A stretch of 64,000 bases of DNA from Darksidea phi (GCA_030770425.1 JASJFT010000167.1:1-64000); one strand, 5' to 3'. Positions 1 to 12,261 are shown, counted from the stretch's first letter. Made by a program: numbers and translations. Notes: generated by a model not told the origin, from the sequence alone.

Positions 1-73
1 AGCAGATGACGATGGAGTCGCAGCTCGGCGGGTCCTGATAGCATCGCAGAAGCAACACCTCCAAGCTTCAACG

Positions 74-95
74 CCCCCCCCCCCCCCCCCCCCCC
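74..95. repeat. Poly-C homopolymer run
   Basis: An uninterrupted run of 22 cytosines near the window edge. No gene is recognisable around it. Its length may be affected by sequencing or assembly error. Confidence 0.9.
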
Positions 96-249
96 TCCCC
101 AAAAAGTAAACACCAAGACTATGTCCGATTTCACGAGTCAAGGCAAGTCCAATCGTGTAGCACGGTTCACGAGCCCAAGTGGAAGGCGTTACAGACTACC
201 CCTATAGATAATCGGGACCACCCTAGTTCTATAGGCTAAGGCGCGATGC

Positions 250-600
250 CTAGTACTACTATAGGAGGAGCATAGTAGAAACTATTATTTTATTCTAAGT
301 ATAGATTTCTTAATATAAAATAAAATATTATAATATTATAATAATAAGCTAGAATTCTTTATACTAACTAAAGTTATATAAGTAAACTACTTTTATAAAT
401 ATATTTTATTATTAAAGATTTATTAATTATTTTTTAAAGCTTATTTATATAAGATTAAAGGTAGTTAGAAGAATTAAAATATCTTTTTATTATATTAAGA
501 GTATATTTAATATATAATAAAATTCTTTTAAAATTCTTATATTAGTATTAAATATAATAGATTTATAAAAAGAATATAATAGAAATAATTTTTTAGTAGA
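250..600. repeat. AT-rich island, RIP-like
   Basis: About 350 bases made almost entirely of A and T, rich in TA steps, ending abruptly near 600 where normal composition resumes. No reading frame survives. The texture is that of a repeat mutated by RIP (CpA to TpA). The original element cannot be identified. Confidence 0.75.
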
Positions 601-654
601 TTTATAGGGGTAGAAAGCCTAGACGACTAGTCTCTAGCTCAGCCGACCAACGAA

Positions 655-716
655 CAGGGGTCTGCATTAGCGTGGTTGGTGGCCGAGCTAAAATTATGGT
701 GGGCCGAGCTGCTCCC
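655..716 (+). repeat. Dispersed repeat, copy 1 (inverted relative to 42.48 kb)
   Basis: This stretch matches the reverse complement of about 42482-42550 with only a few differences, including the shared core GCCGAGCTAAAAT and flanking GGTGGGCCGAG. The two copies differ mainly by C/T and G/A changes and one-base gaps. It contains a short internal direct repeat (GGYGGCCGAG-like). It is probably a terminal or MITE-type fragment of a transposable element; the family is unknown. Confidence 0.7.
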
Positions 717-1144
717 TCACGGGTTTGATATTGACGCGGAATAACGGGGGCGGTCGCTCTTCGAGGTGCAGCTTCACAGGTAAATGCACATCCACGTCCC
801 ACTTCTCTCGCTTGGCAGCTAAATCGCCGCTGGGGAGCAGGCCCCATCATCCTTGCCGTCTTGGGGAAGGGGCTCCATCCTTCCGCAGCTGCAGCGGCCC
901 GCATTCAAGAACTGTCGCTGCTGCATTTCGTCGTCCTGGCCAGTTGGTAATGCCACCGCAAGAAGGATCTGGCCGCCGCAATCGGTCCGATCACAACCAG
1001 AGAAGGGTGAGATTGGCAGCTCGTGTAGCTGTTGAGGGTCGGGTTGCGTGGAATTTCGGTATTTAATGGTCGTGAGATGCCGCTATTTTGCCGCTGCTAC
1101 CAACCTGCAAACTCGAGCTCCTCTTCATAACAACAATATTCAGA
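717..1144. other. Intergenic and 5' region
   Basis: Normal-composition DNA between the dispersed repeat and the first gene. Only short overlapping frames on both strands are seen, with no recognisable product. It probably includes the promoter and 5' leader of the gene starting at 1145. Confidence 0.4.
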
Positions 1145-1886
1145 ATGACTGTTACCGAGGTGGCCTGCATGGCCATTAAGCCCGGCCTCGACGTCATGAA
1201 TCCCACTACCCCAGAGGGCCAGGTCCTGCTTGGGGCTTGGAAGCCAGTCATGGCTGCCCCGGGAGGACCGCATCAGCTATGCTATGGCCTGGAGATTGAG
1301 GATCCGTCCAAACTCTGGGCTTTCTGTGATTGGGACTCTATTGAGGACCATATGAACTTCGCCAAGTCGTGTGTAACCCGATTCTCCCAACTCAGCATGT
1401 CGCTAATATTATGAAATTAGTTTCGGCGTAGAGGCAGTGAAAGAACTGCCCACTATCCTGTCGCACAAAGAATTCTCCAAGCACTTTGCCGTCGAACCCT
1501 TTCCAGCCCCCGTCCTGCAGTCCCCCGTGACGGAAGCTTTGCTCTGCTATTTCCCCTCGGATATCTCGCCGGCCGGGAAAGCCGCAGCCACTGCAAGGCT
1601 CCAGCAGTTTGTGGAAAAAGGCCTCGGCCAATGCTCCGATGTCAAAGCTGTGAGCTACGGTTGGGGCGTGGAGAACGACTTCCTGGTGAGGGGATCGGAG
1701 ACAAGACAACTGGGGTCACTTCTAGTGGCGTTTATCGGCTGGCCTAGCGTTAACGCCAGCACGAAGTTTCGTGAGACTGAGGCGTTCAAGGACAATATGG
1801 AGTTGATCAGTGGCACAGAAGATATGATCAACCTGACGAGGGTGCACATTAGCTGCAAGTATCTTGGAAGGGAGCCAGAGCAGTAA
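1145..1886 (+). CDS. Dimeric alpha/beta-barrel (ABM-like) domain protein
   Basis: A two-exon gene (1145-1368 and 1421-1886) encoding about 229 residues. The 52-nt intron begins GTGTGT and ends TTAG, and splicing joins the frames as ...NFAKS-FGVEAVKEL. The start is the first in-frame ATG; the frame before it has no support. The sequence reads as two ABM/EthD-like halves: residues 1-110 with a WDSIEDHMNF segment and a second half beginning near PVTEALLCYFP. I recognise the pattern of small fungal proteins of the dimeric alpha/beta-barrel superfamily, whose members include monooxygenases and proteins of unknown role. No signal peptide or membrane segment is seen. The substrate is unknown. It stands alone between two repeat-rich stretches. 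Confidence 0.75.
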
Positions 1887-2825
1887 GGGGCTGTCATACC
1901 AAGCCAAGCCAACGCTATGTGGTCTTTCATTCTTTTTGGGCAAGCCGTCTCCTATTAAATTGCTAGGAGAACCTCCAAAATCAACGCTATATTATCTACG
2001 CCGATAATAACAAGGTTATAAATCAATCTCCTAGCTCTCCTCCCGCTCTTAACGTTGCAACTCCTCTATAGAGTTGCCATCCAGCATCTCTAGCTTATAT
2101 GTGTATGCTAGCCGCTGCTGCTTATACACCTTAGTAAGGGCGTCTTTTCGGAGTTATTTAAGTCGCTTTATCTTTCTTGGATGGTCTTGATTGTGAGCGT
2201 AATGCTTCTTGTTTTATAGGACTCAGCGTACTGTACTCTTATGCAGTTGCTGGCTCTGAGGCCTGGTGTGGTTGCCAGCTTCGGTTCGGTTGAAATGCTT
2301 CCATCTCATTACGTCAGCGCGAATTTGATAAGATTCCTGAGAACCAGGCTCTATAACTCGGGGACAACCTTCTTGAGGCGCTGGATTAAGATATTCTAAC
2401 ATTTCAAACAGGTCTGGGGTGCCTGTAGTAGATAACACGCGTTCGTAGAGTATCTGCGCAGTATTTGGTTAGATACCGAGCTTTATGGAGATCTCTACCC
2501 ATCCAAGCCTAATTTGCAGCTTGTAGCCTATAATAAGTGCACGGATAGTAAGAGGGACCTCAGAAGTACCAGAGATCTTCATTTTAGCATATAAATATAT
2601 AAATTGGGTAAGAAACGATACTATACAAACATAGAACACATGGTGTTTCTACCTTAGAGGGTTCGGTAAGAACCGACGTACCGACCACTACACGTGACTC
2701 AAAAACTTCCGACAGGCGTGCGGGAAGAATGAGGCGGCGGTGCACCATCCCATTAGTCGTCATATTGTAGTACGACTGTCCCTTGGCGCGGACCGCGCTC
2801 GAGTCATGGACAACTAGGCTCACAG
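1887..2825. other. Gene-free stretch
   Basis: About 0.9 kb with only short unconvincing frames. It leads into the repeat at 2826 and may be transposon-derived, but I recognise nothing specific. Confidence 0.4.
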
Positions 2826-2925
2826 GGCTCAAGCGCTTCCAAACAAATCGAGGTTTTGCGAAGACGCTCGAAGAACCGATAGATTTACACTACACGCAAG
2901 TGTGTTCGGCCAAGCTCTAGCTCCA
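2826..2925 (+). repeat. Repeat copy A, little mutated
   Basis: Aligns along about 100 bases with 3985-4085, sharing CAAATCGAGGTTT and ATAGATTTA. At most differences this copy has C or G where the other has T or A. It is the less-mutated partner of a RIP pair. Confidence 0.7.
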
Positions 2926-2966
2926 GTATGCGTGCTATCCTGCGGATCGGCCGATGCCGTGCCCCC

Positions 2967-3145
2967 CTACGGGCCGTAATACGTATACTAGGCCCGATTA
3001 CCTATAAGGTAGCCCCTCCCCGCTACGGGCCGTAATACGCATACTAGGCCCGATTACCTATGGGGTAGCCGCAACACATATACTAGGCCCGATTACCTAT
3101 AAGGTAGTCCCTCCCCGCTACGGGCCGTAACACGTATACTAGGGC
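2967..3145 (+). repeat. Tandem array, ~56-bp unit
   Basis: Four head-to-tail units, the third and fourth shortened, built around CTACGGGCCGTAA and TACTAGGCCCGATTACCTAT. The first two units start 56 bp apart (2967 and 3023). Units differ by single substitutions. No coding capacity is seen. Confidence 0.85.
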
Positions 3146-3960
3146 TAAATTCATTAATAGCTACGCTTTCTTAAACCTTCCTCGTCTTCTATCTATTACA
3201 GCTAAACGCCCAGTTAAAGTTAATTTCACGCTAGTTGGTAGCCTTGATTCGAGATTTCAGCATAAACTTTCGGCATTCATAGCAACGCCATAGCGTTAGA
3301 GCGACGCGTTGTTTTGGCCACGTATGCACGCCGCATTTCTCTTGCTTTCGGCTTCCGCACACCCTCTGCGGACGGAGTATGTTCGCTGCCGACACTTCGT
3401 GAATCCATTTTTAAGGGCAGTTTAAATGGACCATATTGGCTATTATAGGAGAAATTCCGCGATAACTGTTCTCGTAAGCATCTTGGAGTGCTTGGTAAGC
3501 GCTGGCGACTCTGGCGTCCGAAAGCCAGGTAGCAGCCATTCTACACCGCCTTCCATTAATTTAGAATTGTACTATCTAGGGAGGATAAGTGGCCTCAACC
3601 GACCTACTCCTGTAACCTAGCCCGTGGTCTGCAGGAAAACAGTTGGATAGGAGACCGCCCCGCACGGCACGAAAGACCAGACCGCTTCTGGCCAGTGAGA
3701 AGAATAGAGCCTGTTCCGCTGTTTGTTCACTAGAGAGCTGTCCTGGTAATACTAGCTAGTAGAGAGCCACCCAACCTGGGTCTATGCTAGTGCTGGTCCT
3801 CTAGGGGCGCCTGCGGCGGGACGAGCGCACGCTTCCGCTGTCGGGCAAGCGGGATCTATTGGGCGGAGAAATGAGACGACCGTACGCTATCCTATCTCTC
3901 CTCGTACTATGTAGACGACTGACCCTTGTCATCCCAACTGTCCCTCTAGCCGAGGATTTT
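3146..3960. other. Gene-free stretch
   Basis: Normal base composition, no convincing reading frame, no RNA gene recognised. It lies between the tandem array and an AT island and is likely degraded repeat DNA. Confidence 0.4.
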
Positions 3961-3984
3961 GGCTAAGGTACTTATAGAATAATA

Positions 3985-4085
3985 AAGCTTAAAAGCTTTT
4001 CTAACAAATCGAGGTTTAGTTAAAGTATCTAAAGGAATAATAGATTTATATAATATATAAGTATCTTCGACCGAGTTTTAGATAA
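3985..4085 (+). repeat. Repeat copy B, RIP-mutated
   Basis: Homologous to 2826-2925 but carrying mostly C-to-T and G-to-A changes relative to it. It forms the left edge of the AT island that follows, showing how that island arose. Confidence 0.7.
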
Positions 4086-4620
4086 TAGAGAAGTTTATTA
4101 TAATATAAGTTATAGTCTACTTTAATACTAGTTATAAAAATATTTAAAGAGTCTATTTTAAGACTACTATTAAGCTATAAATAATATATTAAGTTAAATA
4201 ATCTAAAAGATTTAAGATAAAGTAGTTATAATACTTCTTTTTAATTATTAATATTATATACTCTTTATTAAAAGACTATATATAAAGAAATCTAAAGATC
4301 TTTAAATATTATAATCTTATAATATTATCTAGTAAAATGTAGTAAATAGAAAGAATATTATATTATATATTTAATATATAGTTTTACTTATAAAATTATA
4401 AATATAAAATTTCTTTTTTATATAATATAGTAGTAAATAGTTATATAAATAAACTTTAATTTATATATAATATTAATCTTATTCTATTCTACTATCTAGT
4501 ATAGAGTTAACATTTTAATTTATTTATACTTAAATAAGTACTAGTTATAAGAGTAGTAGAGACTATAATATAAATTATAATAAATATATCTTCTAGGTAT
4601 AGATATAGTATATACTCTAT
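4086..4620. repeat. AT-rich island, RIP-like
   Basis: About 535 bases of extreme AT content with sharp edges and no reading frame, continuous with repeat copy B. Composition returns to normal at about 4621, just before the promoter region of the monooxygenase gene. Confidence 0.75.
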
Positions 4621-5005
4621 AAGCGGTTCGAAAAGGGATACCTAAAAACGAGGGAGGAGAGATACGTGGAGGTAGTGATAACCAGCCAAAAGGGGGGTAC
4701 TAACCCGATGTTATCTGATTCCGTGCAAATGTTGTTTCTCAAGATAACCTTTCTGACCACCGGCACTTCCTCCCGATCCAGGAAAGAGCTCGGAGACTAC
4801 ATACTGCATGTACCATCGGACAAATGGGGGCTATCGACTCCGCCCTCGCACCCCTGCGAGTGCCAGCGTGGCTCTTCCAGCCGTTTGGGGTGCGGTCAAA
4901 TATTGCGCCACAGGCCCACTTTTGGCGATTCTCTCACACGGACCAAATGCCAACCGCACCAAGCAAGAAACTAGATAAGCAGTCCACACAGGATCCTTTC
5001 AGCAT

Positions 5006-5012
5006 TATAAAA
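5006..5012 (+). promoter_or_regulatory. TATA box of the monooxygenase gene
   Basis: TATAAAA 114 bases before the ATG at 5126, followed by a pyrimidine-rich leader, as expected for a fungal core promoter. Confidence 0.5.
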
Positions 5013-5125
5013 CCCCAACTTACTTACCTCCCTTAGCTCACCTCGTTATCCCTTTTAGCACACCGATCCGTACCTCCTCTCGTCCGCCCGCCAAGCACGC
5101 GCAGTAGTAGGCACCAGTCAACGTC

Positions 5126-6723
5126 ATGAGACAAGCCAGTCAGGAAACACCTCTTAAGGGTCTCAACGCCATAGTGATTGGCGCAGGTTTTGGTGGCCTG
5201 GGATCCGCTATTGAACTGGCGAGACTGGGAGCTACAGTCCGAATATTCGAGTCATCCCCGGACTTGAAAAAACAAGGCATGTTTTGACCAAGCAAACGCA
5301 AGAAAGTGTTACTCACGTGTCAATTCCAGGCGATGTTATCCGATTCGAAGCCAACGCATCTCGGGTAATGGAACCTTGGGGCAGGGTGCTGGACGAGGTC
5401 ACCACGAGAGGAGTGCTGCTGGACAACATGACAATCATGGACAAAGACGGCAAGGTTCTCCTGGAACAGCCATTGCAGCCGATGTATGAAGGGTATCCCA
5501 GCACTGTCGCTAAGCGGGGCGAAGTACAGCGCTCACTGCTCAATTATGCCATCTCTATCGGTGTCGAGGTGAACCTGGGAGCGCCTGTCGCCGAAGTTTT
5601 CGAGTCTGATACCTCAGCTGGGGTGCGTATCGGAGATGAGTCGCACGAAGCTGATTGCGTGCTTGCCGGGGACGGCGTCCGGAGCAAGGCCAGACCCTTC
5701 GTGACCGGTGTGGCCGATCGACCAAAAAAGAGTGGATATTCAATATATAGGACATGGTTCCCGCTGGATATGCTCGAAGGGGATAGCAAGGTCGAAAATT
5801 ATGCCAGATCTGAGCGGTCAATCTCCAAGGTTTGGATTGCCCCAGAGTCCCATGCTGTTTTCACTACAAATTCTAAGATGCGGGCTGCAACCTGCTTCCT
5901 GACACACAAGGTATGTCACACCTGTGAACGTCCTAGTCCCCAATTGGGCTTTACTAATGTCAATTTTACTCCATACAGGATCTGTCAGACATTAATGAGG
6001 ACTGGAATCAGCCCGGCCGTGTTCAAGACATGTTGGCTTGCGCCGAAGGTTGGGATGCTGAGCTCCGACACATAATCCAGCATATTCCATCAGACAGCCT
6101 CATTGACCATAAGATGCTTTGGCGGGACCCAGTTCAAAAGTGGGTGTCCCCGAAAGGGCGTATCTGCTTGGTTGGGGACGCAGCACATCCGCATCTTGCG
6201 ACGTCGGGCACAGGAGCGTCGCAAGCTCTTGAGGGTGCCGCTACCATCGGAGCCTTGATGCAGAAATCCGTAGAGGCATCTGGATCTACCCCAGACATTC
6301 CCCTGGTTTTCCGGGCGTATGAGAAATTAAGGTATGCGAAATCAACCGCTACGCTCAACACAAAGTAAAGAGTAGATCTGATGGCTGACCTAATCTCGCT
6401 GCGGCCTTAGATACGAACGCACAAGCTTGACACAGCGAATGGGCTGGGAGACCAGACACGCATGGCATCAGACGGACTGGGATGCCGTTGCCGCGGATCC
6501 CAATTATCTGAAACTGCCGCAGCATGGGTGGATACTTGGACATGATGCGAGAAAATACGCAAGAGATAATTTCGAGGGAGTCGTCCGTCATCTGCGGAAC
6601 GGAACGCCATTCGTGTCGACTAACGTGCCGAAAGGACACGTACACGAAGAATGGACAGTGGAGGCGCTGCTGCAGCATGACGGCCAGACCGTAGGCAAGG
6701 AGTTTTACAAAACGAGAGGCTAA
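5126..6723 (+). CDS. FAD-dependent monooxygenase (salicylate hydroxylase-like)
   Basis: A four-exon gene (5126-5276, 5330-5910, 5979-6331, 6411-6723) encoding about 465 residues of the class A aromatic hydroxylase type, which uses FAD and NAD(P)H to hydroxylate an aromatic or polyketide substrate. The dinucleotide-binding GAGFGG lies at residues 19-24, the mid-protein DG motif is AGDGVRS, and the FAD-binding GDAAHPH lies before the C-terminal helix. Intron 1 must begin GCATGT after AAG to keep frame (a GC-AG intron): the nearby GT at 5281 would shift the frame and lose the KQGDVIRF junction. Introns 2 and 3 are GT-AG. No targeting signal is evident. There is no synthase gene beside it, so membership in a metabolite cluster is not supported. 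The substrate is unknown. Confidence 0.88.
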
Positions 6724-8100
6724 TTCACCAAGCAGCAAGAACCGAGAAGTTGCTTACGGCTGCCATGAGATTCAGGTAAAAAGTTAAAATTAGCAGCACA
6801 GAGTATTATTTGAATATTTCCGAAGACTGAGGATATGCGTCTCAAGTGGGAAGTGTAGATGTAGGGAAGCAAGTGTTGAAAAGTTGGTTAGGTTTTGTAG
6901 CCCTCAGACGGGCCAGTGAAGCAATGTTCGTAGTGCTATCGCTACTCCAGACTGAGCTAGAGATTATACAGATCCTTCCCACATTTTGGTCGCGATCTTA
7001 TCGCAGGCGTGGTTGATGCGGCATGCTTTGAGAAATATTCCGCCATTGAGTCCGCCGATTCCGAAGGGTAAGGAGTTTGTACGAACGATCCTAAGATATT
7101 ACTAGGTAACATTCCTGGCCGCTCTTAGTCGGGTACAGCGTATATCTTAAGAGCCTTAGAATCGATATTAAAATAGATAGAAATATATTCTCTAGTACTA
7201 TTAAAATAGGGATATAGAACCTAAGAGTTTACCTCTATATCGATTACTTAAAATTATAATACTCTAGAATAACTACTTCTATATATTATTAATTAATTAG
7301 ATCGTTATTACTTTACAATATATATTTAACGCTTTATCCTATTTAATAGTAACTACTAATACTTATTTAGATATTAGAGCTTAAATACTCTAGTACTATT
7401 AGTAATAATTTACTTACCTAAGTTTTAGAGTCATTAAGCGTAACGCTAAGCAATCCGAGTGTTTCGCCGATTGGAGAAGGAGGGTTCCTCGCATCCTGCC
7501 GCTGGGGCAACGCTTAATATGTATTAGTGGTAATCTATCCTCTGTATCGAATCTTAGCGTCGCTCTGTCGTCTGCGGCTAGGCCCCACGTGAGTGCGAAG
7601 TATGCTTTGCTTAGGTTTGTTGAGTTTGGTCGAGCTTAAAATAGCCCCGTGTCTAGTGGTCCTATTCGGTGCCTTTCGGCGGGCTCTAGCGGCCTCACTG
7701 GCACTCGTTGCTGGCTGAACTGCCTTACAACTGACCATTACTATTACCAAGTTATAACAAGCTAATATGGAGAAAGCTAGACGTGTACTGGCGGAAGGTC
7801 TCCCTGAAGGTAAAATATAAAGGGCAAGTTAAAACAGGACTTATCCCGTAGGGCAACTAAATACATTCTTTACAATAATCTAGTTAGCAACCGCGAATCG
7901 TATATCGGTATACTAAACAATGAAATGACTAAACTTAAAGAGCCGCCGCGGCTGTAAGACAATACACGCACAGCCAAATCTAAATTTCAAGCTTAAGTCA
8001 CTGTACCTACACAAAAGAGGTCGATGGATTCTTGTGTACTTTTAAGTAGATAGAGAGGAGCTAGGAAAGATAGGTTTCAGTCTTCTTGTGATATTTAACA
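6724..8100. other. Gene-free stretch with AT-rich core
   Basis: About 1.4 kb without a credible gene. Roughly 7140-7430 is AT-rich and RIP-like. The rest has normal composition and only short frames. It separates the monooxygenase from the HET-domain gene. Confidence 0.5.
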
Positions 8101-10149
8101 TTAGCCAAGCCTAAATTTCCGTGTCTCAACTGAGACCGTTTTCCACCATTTTTCATAGTCGCTACGATTGGGACATTTTGACTTATCATCTTCATATACA
8201 CGTTCTCTGTGTTCTTCCTCCTTGGCTAGTCGGCACGAAACCATGCTTTTGAAATAATTTGCGAAAAAAAACCCTCCTATACGTTCCCAATGACTGCCCA
8301 TATTGTAAATGAGTATCTGGCACCTTGAGATGGTTGAAACGTATTCACCCACGTTTGGATCAGTCCAATGCATTCCAGAAGGTACCAGGTTGTCTCGGAA
8401 CACTGATAAGTCCACGTCATGTAAACACAGACCAACAAGGTTGATCGTATGCTGCGGTCCCTGACCGAATGATTTATCCATGTCTGAACGAATGGAAATT
8501 CCATCGCAATCAAACCAGTAGTTTCTATCTTGTCCAATAAACATACATACTTCGTTGTCTTTGATCCATTTGAGTTGGATCAATATGCACTGGCACTCCA
8601 AATGGATAAATTGAGCTAGGCCTATAGTCGCAACGCCGGCTGGCCCATACGACCTGGCACTTTCGTATTTCTCAAAATCGACTTCTGATCCACAGCTCTG
8701 CTCGATCCAAGCTTTTCCAGAGTATTGGTATTTTGATGTGTGCGGGGGAGTATTCAGATACTCGATTTTGCCATACCATCCAGCCCACGACCAGCTAGGA
8801 AAGCCAAGTCGCCTAGAGTATCTGACCTCCCTGTATGGTAGATCTGTACGCCAGGTGAGACCGTATAGGAACCAAGCTAAGGGACTGTGATTCGCGGTCC
8901 TGAAGATAGGAATACCCGAAATGTGATCAAGGTCATTCATCGAGTTGAACACGCCGGCGAATGCCTTGATTATATCATTCGGCTGTGTCAGCTGCCTATT
9001 TGTATACTCAGGAATAATTTTCCGGTAAAGTTGAGTATGCACATCAGTAACCGGCCAGCTGTATGTTGCCAGTGTTTGATATGATTCTGATCCCTTTTCC
9101 AAACGTCTATTGCCTGAATCTGGGGTGTGTTCCCAGGGAAGACCTTCACGAATGGTATATCGAGCGCATTCGACTATTACCTCGTTATCAGTGAAGTATA
9201 TTCTTCTTCTGGCAAACAGGAGTTCTTGAAATGTCCAGCCTCTTTGCCACCACTTGGATTTGCAAATGGCGGAGTTCAAGGGTGGTCTATCGTACTTGAG
9301 AAGAGTCAATCCATCAACTTCGACGCCGGCGTCAGTAGGTTTAACTTGTCTTGGAGAGTTCACACCGGGAAGCCCATGGTTGTAATTATCTCCTGCTGCG
9401 GCGACAATACAAGCATCAGCATTGCGATATATTCTGTCCATCTGTTGGATGTGAATCATTTTTTCTGGTGAATTCTGGTTAATGCAGTATTGATCTACCC
9501 AAAGATATCGGTAGCCCAATCGCAAAGTGACAGTGATGGCATCCTCGATTGTTGCAGAGTACTTCAATCCATCGGACGATGGGGTTTTGCTGCCCCAAAC
9601 ATATGATAACGCCAGGTATGGGCAATTGGACGGTGCCCTAACAAGAGTTCTTGTTTCGCAGTCCAGCACTTTCAACGGCACAAGAAGTGGCATAACATCA
9701 TCAGCCTGACATGAAGGCCATTCCTTGGCTTTGTGTGTAGACTGACAGGTGAAGATGTAGTCCCGAATACGATCATAACAGTTGATCAATGGAGGTGTCT
9801 GATACATAGCGCCATCCTGCGTCGTAATTTCATCCTTTTGCCCTAGCTCTATCGCTCCAAATCTCCGGAAATTGTCGGCGTAATAATACCCAATTCATAA
9901 GAGAGACAACCCCGAATCGGCGGTTGGGTAAATGTGTTTATTTTTGTTGGCGTCAAAGGTTTCGGGATTTCTGCATGTTGCGCGTAGAAAGGAGCAGAAT
10001 TGACAGGATTCGGTTGTTTTCAACACCCATAAAGTCTCATGATTGCCTTTTCTCTTTATACGGGGATAGTACGACCCTGCCGGATCATGGTAGAATTTCT
10101 TGTCCAAGGCTCCACGAATGTCGGCATCTTGACAATTTTCACAAATCAT
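8101..10149 (-). CDS. HET-domain protein with an in-frame TGA
   Basis: A heterokaryon-incompatibility (HET) domain protein, a family that triggers cell death after fusion of unlike fungal cells. Translation from the ATG at 10149 runs 84 codons (Cys-rich start CENCQDAD) to a TGA at 9897-9895. The same frame then continues without shift through IGYYYADNFRRFG to a stop at 8101, 682 residues in all if the TGA were sense. The HET core lies after the TGA: LALSYVWG, YRYLWVDQYCINQ, GWTFQE and, near the C-terminal side, PSWSWAGWYG. An ATG at 9807 could still give a 568-residue protein with the whole core. The gap around the TGA is too small for an intron. It is either a nonsense allele or a gene translated from 9807. 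Confidence 0.8.
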
Positions 10150-12261
10150 GAGAAGTCAACGTTTGAGAAAAATTGGACGAATTAGGTAGGTAGGAAGGTA
10201 TCCTCTATGGAGTGTTCGTTTTGTGGTATTATGCCTCGCAGCTGCTGTGCCTGCTGTGTTCATGCGTTGTCGTCGTTGTCGTCGTTGTCGTCGTTGTCGT
10301 CGATGATAGCAGTCGCCTCAATCTTGAAAGCTGGTAGTATCAAGGTATCTTGCAAAGTCTTTATTTGAGCGGCCTAGCTGAAACCATTAGGTTGGTAGAG
10401 GTTTTTCGTCGTCTGTATCCGTAGAGTTCACAGTCAAGCGTGTTCATATAGCGTCAAAGTCGCATCGACTCCAGCGTTCGATGTTATCGATTCGAACAGT
10501 TAGAAGCTTGTAGACGGGCGAGGGTGAGGGGATGGCGTTAACTGAATCCTGGGTCTCGCGCTGAAATCCGTGATGCTCCGCCTCAGCCGCTGCGAGCCCT
10601 GTTGCGAGCCACAATTCAAGCCACAGGCTTAGTCTTCTCGCTGCGTACGTAATGTTGTAATTATTACGTAGAATTGACCAGGGTTATCTCGCTTAGACTG
10701 ATGGTTCTAATCGGCGTGGCCGCGTGGCGACGTTCCATGAATCATCTTCCTTCAGCCTCTATAGGGCTAGGGATGGCCTATCAGCGTAATCCTAAGACTC
10801 AGGCGGTCGGAGATTGTATATTTTAAGGTTTATAGATTATAAAGGCTCTCCGTTAGAGTTATAATAGAGGTATCCTATCCTATTATAACATAAGGCTATC
10901 GCCACCTAAGCCGCGATAACGATAATAAGAACATATTTTTTAAGAAAGTATTTCTATAACTATAAAGTCTAAGTATCTATTAATTTTCTCGCTACGGTAT
11001 AGTTCTTACTACGTAGTAAGGGATAGTACTTAGTTAATTTGAAGTATAGCCAAAGTTATTAAGCTTTTAAAATAGCTATTTTACCTAACTCTAATCCTTA
11101 TAATTAGGACTAAACTACTAAAATAAATTTTAATAATTTTATAGTCTATTATATTTAGTCTAGTATATTCAATTTTCTTAACCTTAATACTTAGCTACTA
11201 TCAAACTATTATACTGTACTATCACCCAATCGCTCTATATCCAGCCTCTCCTCCCTCAGTGACCAAACCCCCGAACGACGCCGAACAACCCATCGGGCCC
11301 TGATGCCGTTTAACATAACCTAACTAACTGGACGTACCAGCTACTAATTGCCAGGATAAATGCTTCCTTAGAGAGCAGGCAGACGGGGACAACAAATTAG
11401 GCGTGTGCAAGGGCTTTTGCATGAACGTTCGCCACCCTGCTCCAATCTTTCAGTGCCGCAGTAAGCAGAGATTCGTCTTTTCTTGAGACTGAGCTCTTCC
11501 TTGTTAACCCTTTCTGAAGCTTCTTGGCCATCTACTTAGACCGGATACGATATGGGCCCTTTGCTTTTGTTGGCAAGATGAAGTTCAAGTCGGCTTTGCG
11601 AAGGGAGGTCTACTGTTGCCTACTTACTCACCTGGTGTATCTTAGCCAATGAACAGTTTTCACATACTCTTGCGTCAGAAGTGATCCTACAGTTCCAGAG
11701 TACGTGTAACACTACCGGGGCGTTCAGGGCTAGCAGAGCCTTGCAACAAACACAAGGTGTCACCCTCTCTGGGGAAGCAAACATCCCCCTGTCGTATTAG
11801 TCATTGTTGAATCCTGGAACCACTCATCGCGTTACCACCCATCGAAAACGATGAAGAGATTCACTCATAGTTCACTGAACAGCCTCCATTCGGGTCCTCC
11901 CGAACTCAGCACCAAGCTGCTACCCCCCAAATTAGTCTATCATTTGCACAATTTCTGCCTTGTTCAAAGATGACGTCAGCCAAGTCCTACTATATTTCGT
12001 ATAAACAAGGTTTCATTAGCGACTTGGTGATCTGCTGTTCTCGTTAGGCCCCAACGCGGCTGGTCATATAGGATTCCGCAGCGTTGATCGTGGGGCGTAG
12101 ATGGAATGCAGGCATTGCGGCACAGCCACCTTCGCCCTCATGTCAAAGTTGCTGTCACGCCAGATTATGCCACAGAGCTCCATATTTCCAGTACTCAAGT
12201 GTGTTCGCGAGGTCCGAGATAACCCTTCGTCTTACTAGCAAAATCGCAGCTGAAAGCCACA
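10150..12261. other. Gene-free stretch with AT-rich block
   Basis: Over 2 kb with no gene recognised. About 10795-11220 is AT-rich and RIP-like. A 9-bp microsatellite sits near 10266. The last few hundred bases probably hold the promoter of the secreted-protein gene. Confidence 0.5.
10266..10301 (+). repeat. Microsatellite (GTTGTCGTC)x4
   Basis: Four perfect copies of a 9-bp unit with an internal GTC/GTT triplet pattern. Confidence 0.9.

Noticed and set aside
2967..3145. CRISPR-like array
   Set aside because: The units are contiguous without unique spacers, and the genome is fungal.
5126..10149. Secondary-metabolite cluster around the FAD monooxygenase
   Set aside because: No polyketide synthase, peptide synthetase, terpene cyclase or transporter gene is nearby.
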